Shown here: positions 1 to 5,995 of the stretch, piece by piece
How the letters are laid out: every line of letters starts with the position of its first letter
Position numbering within the stretch: the first letter of the stretch is position 1
Source: Balneolaceae bacterium
Lineage (GTDB): Bacteria; Bacteroidota; Rhodothermia; Balneolales; Balneolaceae
Assembly (NCBI GenBank): GCA_007117235.1
Contig: SKGY01000186.1
Location: 1 to 5,995 of the forward strand
Direction of reading: 5' to 3'
Length of the DNA stretch: 5,995 nt
The notes under the pieces: generated by a model
Databases searched by the model: none
Seen by the model: only the letters and a program-made list of their open reading frames with translations
What the model was told of the DNA's origin: nothing
Program-made: the position numbers and the translations under genes

Positions 1-453
1 CTCTTCCTGGATTGCAAAAATATCACCTTCTGTTTCGCTTCTCCCTTCAGTGATACCGTAAAATTCGCCATGTTCTGCCATTACAGAACGATACAATTCA
101 GCAAAGCGTCGGCTACTTTGAACTTCAGGATACTCATCCATCAAGTTTTGAATTGCACCAAAGGCTTCATTTATATATCTCTCTGCCTGAACCAGATCAC
201 CCTGAACTTGAGCGTCTATGGCAAGAACCTGTAAGCGATATGTATCTGAGATTTTTCTTAGAATTTCTCTATCCAGCTCCTGCAGTTGAAGTGGAGCTTC
301 TGCCATGGTAACATTTTCCGGACTCTCCGTTAATGGGTTTGCATATGGCAATAATTTAACGGGAACCTCTATTTCTGAGCGTTTTGACTGATCTTGAGCA
401 AAAACAGAGTGAGCAGAAATGAGTAGTAAGAGAGAGATGATAGTGGTTTTCAT
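1..453 (-). CDS. Secreted protein, N-terminal part; possible lytic transglycosylase (MltD-like)
   Basis: This partial gene has its ATG at 451-453 and runs off the left edge after 151 codons with no stop. The first 19 residues look like a Sec signal peptide: MKTT, then a hydrophobic stretch IISLLLLISA, then VFA with probable signal peptidase I cleavage before Q20. The mature part begins with a polar linker and then becomes a helical region of about residues 55-125 rich in Glu, Gln, Leu and Arg (for example LQLQELDREILRKI and YINEAFGAIQNLMDEYPEV). This is followed by RRFAELYRSVMAEHGEFYG and GDIFAIQEE at the cut end. From memory, this YPEV/RF-ELYRSV/FYG/G-IFAI pattern occurs ahead of the catalytic SLT domain in LysM-containing lytic transglycosylases of Balneolota-type bacteria, which would place it in cell-wall remodelling in the periplasm. 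No catalytic residue lies inside the window, so only export is well supported. It is separated from nadE by 194 nt and probably has its own promoter. No clear Shine-Dalgarno sequence precedes the ATG. Confidence 0.6.
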   Translation of the reverse strand, partial: MKTTIISLLLLISAHSVFAQDQSKRSEIEVPVKLLPYANPLTESPENVTMAEAPLQLQELDREILRKISDTYRLQVLAIDAQVQGDLVQAERYINEAFGAIQNLMDEYPEVQSSRRFAELYRSVMAEHGEFYGITEGRSETEGDIFAIQEE

Positions 454-557
454 ACAGGTATCAGGTATAAAGTGGCTGAGAGATGATATTTTGGTATGGT
501 AAAATAGTAATCTAAGATGACATATCAGAACGTTTGCCTGAAACGGATCAATAACAT

Positions 558-598
558 TTAAATTTTACACTTAGCTTGATTAATATTATAAAATTTAA
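558..598. repeat. Perfect 10-bp inverted repeat in the intergenic gap
   Basis: TTAAATTTTA at 558-567 is the exact reverse complement of TAAAATTTAA at 589-598, with a 21-nt spacer. It sits 105-145 nt upstream of the secreted-protein start codon and about 50 nt past the nadE stop. A TATAAT hexamer on the minus strand (590-585) overlaps the right arm, but no matching -35 element at proper spacing was seen. It could be an operator, a weak transcript hairpin, or chance in AT-rich DNA. The arms contain no G or C, which argues against a strong intrinsic terminator. Confidence 0.4.
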
Positions 599-621
599 GG
601 CTTGAATAGTGATAGGAGTGA

Positions 622-642
622 CTGTAGAACATATTGTTACAG
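622..642 (-). terminator. Weak hairpin just downstream of nadE stop
   Basis: On the minus strand, 5 nt after the nadE TGA, CTGTA/TACAG plus TGT/ACA arms can form an 8-bp stem with a 2-nt bulge (627-628) and a 3-nt loop (632-634). The position is right for transcript-end formation after nadE. There is no T-run after the stem in the direction of transcription and the stem is AT-rich, so a true intrinsic terminator is doubtful. Confidence 0.2.
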
Positions 643-647
643 AATTA

Positions 648-2339
648 TCAAATTTTCTTTAAATGCTCGCCAGACCACCCCTGAACGATAGGCCATCGCC
701 TTCCGATACCAAACGATTTTGAGCTCATTTTCAAAATAGGAGCAGCCTGATACCGTTTAAATTCATTCGTATCAACTAGCGTGATTATTTTCGTCACAAC
801 ATTTTCATTTGCACCACCGGCTATAATCTCTTCTTTACTTTTTTGTTGTTCTATGTACTGAAACAAAATGTTGTCTAAAACCTCATAATCGGGCAGGCTG
901 TCACTGTCTTTTTGATCGGGGCGAAGTTCTGCACTGGGGGGCTTATTAATAATCTCAGATGGAATAACCTCTTTCTGATAATATTCCCTGTTCAGCCACT
1001 CACACAACTCAAACACTTCAGTTTTATACAGGTCACCAATAATAGCTAGTGCTCCGTTCATATCACCGTAAAGAGTTGCATAACCAACGGCATATTCAGA
1101 TTTATTCCCTGTAGTAAGCAAAAAACTGTCCATTTTATTGGAGTAAGCCATCAGCAGAGATCCACGTATCCGACTCTGCAAGTTCTCTTCTGCAGTATCA
1201 AACGGACGATCACCAAAAGCGGGAGAAAGAGCTTCTCTGTAGTTATCAAACAGATTTTTAATGGGTATCTCCATCAGCTCTATTCCAAGATTTGATGCAA
1301 GCTCATTTGAATCGGTGACACTACCCTTACTTGAAAATTCACTGGGCATGGTTATCGCAGTTACATTTTCTGCGCCAAGCGCCTCAACAGCAATCGCACA
1401 GACTAGAGCGGAATCAATACCACCACTCAAACCAATAACCACACTGTTACTAAATCCGGTTTTGTTGATATAGTCGATTAACCCATTCAAAATCGCCTTA
1501 AACTGACGCTCAGACTTAGATTTAGGATATTCGGGCATTTTTTCTGTTTTAACAGCTATCACATCCCGGCTGCTTTTGTCCCACACCACATCCGTATATG
1601 ACTCTTCGAAAGCTGTTGTTGTGGCAATTACTTCGGCAGATGTGTTAATGGCCATCGTATCGCCATCAAAAATGATGTCTGTTTGTGTACCAACCTGATT
1701 ACTGTACAAAATTGGCAATCCCAAACGCTTCACATGATTCCGAAGCATCGACACCCGATTTTCATGCTTTAAGTTGGTATAGGGCGAAGCAGAAATGTTT
1801 ATGATTACATCGGCTCCCAACTTTTTTAATTCATGCGCCGGATCAACGTCATAGGTATGATATTGAATCTCATTTTCATTGTACCAAATGTCTTCACAAA
1901 TGGTAACGCCAAGGCTGAGACCCTCAAACTCGAGGCAAGAAAATGTAGTAGAGGGTTCAAAATAACGCAGATCATCAAATACATCATACGTTGGTAAAAG
2001 ATTCTTTTCAGTTTCACCGATCAACTTACCACTCTTTGCCAATAGAGCAGAGTTATAGATTTTCCGGCCGAATTTATTCTCATTTGGAGTAATGCTTCCA
2101 AACAGAATAGCTGTATCACCGGTTGAAGAGATGATTTCACGGTTTACTTCAAAGCAGGAGTTTTTGAGATGATTCATCTCTAGCAGATCCTGAGCAGGGT
2201 AACCAAGTGTGACCAGTTCGGGCAGAATGAGCAGTTCAATCCCGTCCTTTTCGGCTCTTTTTAATGCCCTGAGGATTTTTGATTTGTTGCCTGATAAATC
2301 TCCGACAACCGGATTTAACTGCTCTAATCTGATTTTCAT
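648..2339 (-). CDS. nadE: Glutamine-dependent NAD+ synthetase
   Basis: This complete 563-residue enzyme catalyses the last step of NAD+ synthesis in the cytoplasm: ATP-dependent amidation of deamido-NAD+ using ammonia from glutamine. The N-terminal half (about 1-265) is a carbon-nitrogen hydrolase (nitrilase-like) glutaminase with the expected triad: Glu41 in LPEL, Lys112 in EKNLLPTYDVF, and Cys148 in ICEDIW. The C-terminal half (about 275-563) is the NAD synthetase domain. It shows the ATP-pyrophosphatase loop SGGIDS at 305-310, ENLQSRIRG at 385-393, TTGNKSEYAVGY followed by GDMNGA at 409-430, KPPSAELRPDQKDSDSLPDY at 466-485, and KRYQAAPILK near the end. The length matches the shorter bacterial glutamine-dependent form (about 540-580), and no key residue is missing. 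The start at 2337-2339 gives a normal MKIRLEQLNPVVGDL opening. It begins only 3 nt after the stop of the amidohydrolase gene without a clear Shine-Dalgarno sequence, so translation is likely coupled to it. Confidence 0.97.
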   Translation of the reverse strand: MKIRLEQLNPVVGDLSGNKSKILRALKRAEKDGIELLILPELVTLGYPAQDLLEMNHLKNSCFEVNREIISSTGDTAILFGSITPNENKFGRKIYNSALLAKSGKLIGETEKNLLPTYDVFDDLRYFEPSTTFSCLEFEGLSLGVTICEDIWYNENEIQYHTYDVDPAHELKKLGADVIINISASPYTNLKHENRVSMLRNHVKRLGLPILYSNQVGTQTDIIFDGDTMAINTSAEVIATTTAFEESYTDVVWDKSSRDVIAVKTEKMPEYPKSKSERQFKAILNGLIDYINKTGFSNSVVIGLSGGIDSALVCAIAVEALGAENVTAITMPSEFSSKGSVTDSNELASNLGIELMEIPIKNLFDNYREALSPAFGDRPFDTAEENLQSRIRGSLLMAYSNKMDSFLLTTGNKSEYAVGYATLYGDMNGALAIIGDLYKTEVFELCEWLNREYYQKEVIPSEIINKPPSAELRPDQKDSDSLPDYEVLDNILFQYIEQQKSKEEIIAGGANENVVTKIITLVDTNEFKRYQAAPILKMSSKSFGIGRRWPIVQGWSGEHLKKI

Positions 2340-2342
2340 ATT

Positions 2343-4004
2343 CTATTTTTGATACACTTTTTTGCCTGCCACCCAAGTCTGAAGAACTTCTGTCTGCCAG
2401 ATGTTAGAAGCATCTGTCTCAAAAAAGTCGTGGTCAATAATGATAAAGTCTGCCCACTTTCCGGGCTCAAGCGTCCCTAGAACATCTTCCTGGTGTGCAG
2501 CATAAGCAGCGTCAATTGTAAATGATCGCAAAGCTTCTACACGACTCATTCGCTGCTCACTAAACCAACCCCCCGGCGGCATACCTTCATGATCCTGACG
2601 GGTAACCGCAGAATAGAGTCCATAGAATGGGTTTACATATTCTACAGGAAAGTCTGAACCGTTGGCAATTACAGTACCCTGATCCAAAAATGTCTGCCAT
2701 GCATATGCTCCTTTAATACGATCTGGGCCAACACGATCTTCTGCCATATTCATATCACTTGTAGCGTGAGTAGCCTGCATGGAAGCGATGAGATTTAAAT
2801 CAACAAATCGTGGGATGTCATCTAACTGAACAACCTGAGCATGTTCTACCCTGTGGCGCAGATCTGACTGCTCACCAAGCTCATTTACAACAAATTCAAA
2901 CCCATCAAGCACCTGCAGATTAGCGGCATCTCCAATTGCGTGGATATTCATCTGAAATCCGGCCGCGGCTCCTTTCAGCAGCATATCATTGAGTTGATTT
3001 TGCGTAAAGAAAAGAAGACCTCTGTTTCCGGGATCATCATGGTAATCTTCAATTAGTGCTGCGCCACGACTTCCCAAAGCGCCGTCTGAAGAGATTTTAA
3101 CACTGCGTAGTGCAAGCATATCGTCAGCATAGCTGTTAATTGGGCCATTTTGCGACATCTCATCAAATATCTCGCCTGTTCCGGGAATCATAGCATAAAT
3201 TCGTGTTTTCAGATCACCACGATTAGCAAATTGTTTATACATCTCCCAAGTTGCGGCATCCGTTCTTGCATCATGAACTGACGTAATTCCGTACTTTGAT
3301 ATTTCATCAAGTGCTAAATTTAGAGCAATTTCACTCTCCTGAGCTGTTCTTGGAGGTATTATTTCGCGGATATAGCGCATCGTTGCATCAACAAAAATAC
3401 CCGTCGCTTTACCATTTTGATCTCGGATTACAACACCACCCTGTACATCAGGCGTGTCGTCATCAATTCCTGCTAATTCCATTGCTTTACTGTTAACCCA
3501 AGCGGCATGGCCATCAATCCGGGTCAGGTAAACGGGTCTGTCAGAAACCACCCGGTCGATATCCTCAGCGCTTGGAAACTCATTCTCTTCCCAAAGTACC
3601 TGATTCCACCCCCTGCCCTGAATCCACTCCAGATCGGGATTGTCATCAGCATAAGTTTTGATCGCTTCAAGTGTTTCATCAAGAGTGCGTATGCCCTGCA
3701 GGTTCACGTCGAGCTCTCTGTAACCTAAATTCATTACGTGTGCATGGGCATCAATCAATCCCGGCAGCAGTGTTTGGCCCCCACCATCCATCCGGTTGAA
3801 ATCGGAATAATTTTCGAGCAGATCGTCAGAAGAGCCAATTCCAACAACTTTTCCGTTTCGGAATGCAATCGCTTCAAATTCTACCACCTCACCATTTTGA
3901 AGTGTGTAACCATTTACATTATAGAGCAGATGTGCATCATTTTCTGTTGAGCACGAAGTTAGTATAACTATAAGCGACAAAATTGAGATGAGATACCTAA
4001 TCAT
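2343..4004 (-). CDS. Amidohydrolase-3 (YtcJ-like) family lipoprotein
   Basis: This complete 553-residue metal-dependent hydrolase carries a lipoprotein signal. Residues 1-17 are hydrophobic and end in the lipobox L-T-S-C, so Cys18 should be lipidated and the enzyme anchored to the envelope. The following STEND is acidic. The body has the full amidohydrolase layout: a beta-sandwich start with GKVVGIG (51-57), metal-binding His87 and His89 in GLIDAHAHV, DGHAAWVNSKAM (164-175), Lys303 in VKISSDGALGSRG, His355 in NIHAIGDAAN, RVEHAQ (385-390), Asp451 in NGSDFPVE, and the closing GTLEPGKWADFIIID (510-524). This order is typical of the YtcJ/AepA-like amidohydrolase-3 family, whose members hydrolyse C-N bonds. 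The natural substrate cannot be read from sequence. One oddity is QATH at 410-413, where I recall relatives usually having QPTH. The ATG at 4002-4004 is preferred because it places the signal peptide at the N-terminus; no Shine-Dalgarno sequence is evident. It lies 54 nt after the Nudix gene and 3 nt before nadE. Confidence 0.9.
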   Translation of the reverse strand: MIRYLISILSLIVILTSCSTENDAHLLYNVNGYTLQNGEVVEFEAIAFRNGKVVGIGSSDDLLENYSDFNRMDGGGQTLLPGLIDAHAHVMNLGYRELDVNLQGIRTLDETLEAIKTYADDNPDLEWIQGRGWNQVLWEENEFPSAEDIDRVVSDRPVYLTRIDGHAAWVNSKAMELAGIDDDTPDVQGGVVIRDQNGKATGIFVDATMRYIREIIPPRTAQESEIALNLALDEISKYGITSVHDARTDAATWEMYKQFANRGDLKTRIYAMIPGTGEIFDEMSQNGPINSYADDMLALRSVKISSDGALGSRGAALIEDYHDDPGNRGLLFFTQNQLNDMLLKGAAAGFQMNIHAIGDAANLQVLDGFEFVVNELGEQSDLRHRVEHAQVVQLDDIPRFVDLNLIASMQATHATSDMNMAEDRVGPDRIKGAYAWQTFLDQGTVIANGSDFPVEYVNPFYGLYSAVTRQDHEGMPPGGWFSEQRMSRVEALRSFTIDAAYAAHQEDVLGTLEPGKWADFIIIDHDFFETDASNIWQTEVLQTWVAGKKVYQK

Positions 4005-4022
4005 AAGAGAGTTGTCTGGGTT

Positions 4023-4034
4023 AGTAAATTTACT
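4023..4034. promoter_or_regulatory. 12-bp perfect palindrome upstream of amidohydrolase
   Basis: AGTAAATTTACT reads identically on both strands and lies 18 nt before the amidohydrolase ATG, in the 54-nt gap after the Nudix gene. This position would suit an operator for a dimeric regulator. About one or two 12-bp palindromes are expected by chance in a 6-kb window, but few are expected in a gap this short. No recognisable promoter hexamers or Bacteroidota-type TAnnTTTG element was found around it, so its role is a guess. Confidence 0.3.
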
Positions 4035-4058
4035 TTTAAGCTGTGTTAAGATAAAAAA

Positions 4059-5995
<1,937 letters not shown>

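Noticed and set aside
454..557. Promoter for the secreted-protein gene
   Set aside because: No TAnnTTTG element with an upstream TTG and no properly spaced sigma-70 pair could be found, so no promoter is called although one is expected in this gap.
1261..1473. Plus-strand open frame of 70 codons inside nadE
   Set aside because: It lies wholly opposite conserved NAD synthetase motifs and its product resembles no family. The other plus-strand frames at 3296-3950, 4389-4625 and 4814-5171 are rejected for the same reason.
1826..2017. Minus-strand 63-codon frame inside nadE
   Set aside because: It is an out-of-frame shadow of the glutaminase domain, which is intact in the main frame, so there is no frameshift to explain.
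4051..4058. T-run after the Nudix stop (minus strand) as an intrinsic terminator
   Set aside because: No GC-containing stem precedes it; only short AT matches are present, and the following gene is close and on the same strand.

Overview
The window looks like an ordinary chromosomal stretch from a member of the Bacteroidota/Balneolota/Rhodothermota group. The clues are AT-leaning DNA, weak or absent Shine-Dalgarno sequences, an APGFG-type glutaminase loop in CTP synthase, and an N-terminal secreted domain that resembles the leader part of Balneolota-type lytic transglycosylases. The placement is an inference from remembered family patterns, not from a database search. No mobile element, tRNA, rRNA or CRISPR array was seen.

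All five genes lie on the minus strand, so transcription runs from high to low coordinates. In that order they are: (1) pyrG, CTP synthase, cut by the right window edge and lacking roughly its first 58 codons; (2) a Nudix hydrolase that starts at a GTG overlapping the pyrG stop by 4 nt; (3) after 54 nt, a lipoprotein amidohydrolase of the YtcJ/amidohydrolase-3 family; (4) after only 3 nt, nadE, a complete glutamine-dependent NAD+ synthetase; (5) after a 194-nt AT-rich gap, the first 151 codons of a secreted protein, possibly a lytic transglycosylase, cut by the left window edge.

The first four genes have operon-like spacing. Two of them, pyrG and nadE, encode ATP-dependent enzymes that hydrolyse glutamine and channel ammonia to a nucleotide acceptor, and the Nudix enzyme is plausibly a nucleotide-housekeeping partner. 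The envelope-directed amidohydrolase between them fits less obviously. The gap at 454-647 contains a perfect 10-bp inverted repeat and a small bulged hairpin, and the gap at 4005-4058 holds a perfect 12-bp palindrome. These are modest regulatory candidates. I found no convincing new biological system here; the points worth a second look are the gene arrangement, the palindromes and one unusual residue in the amidohydrolase.
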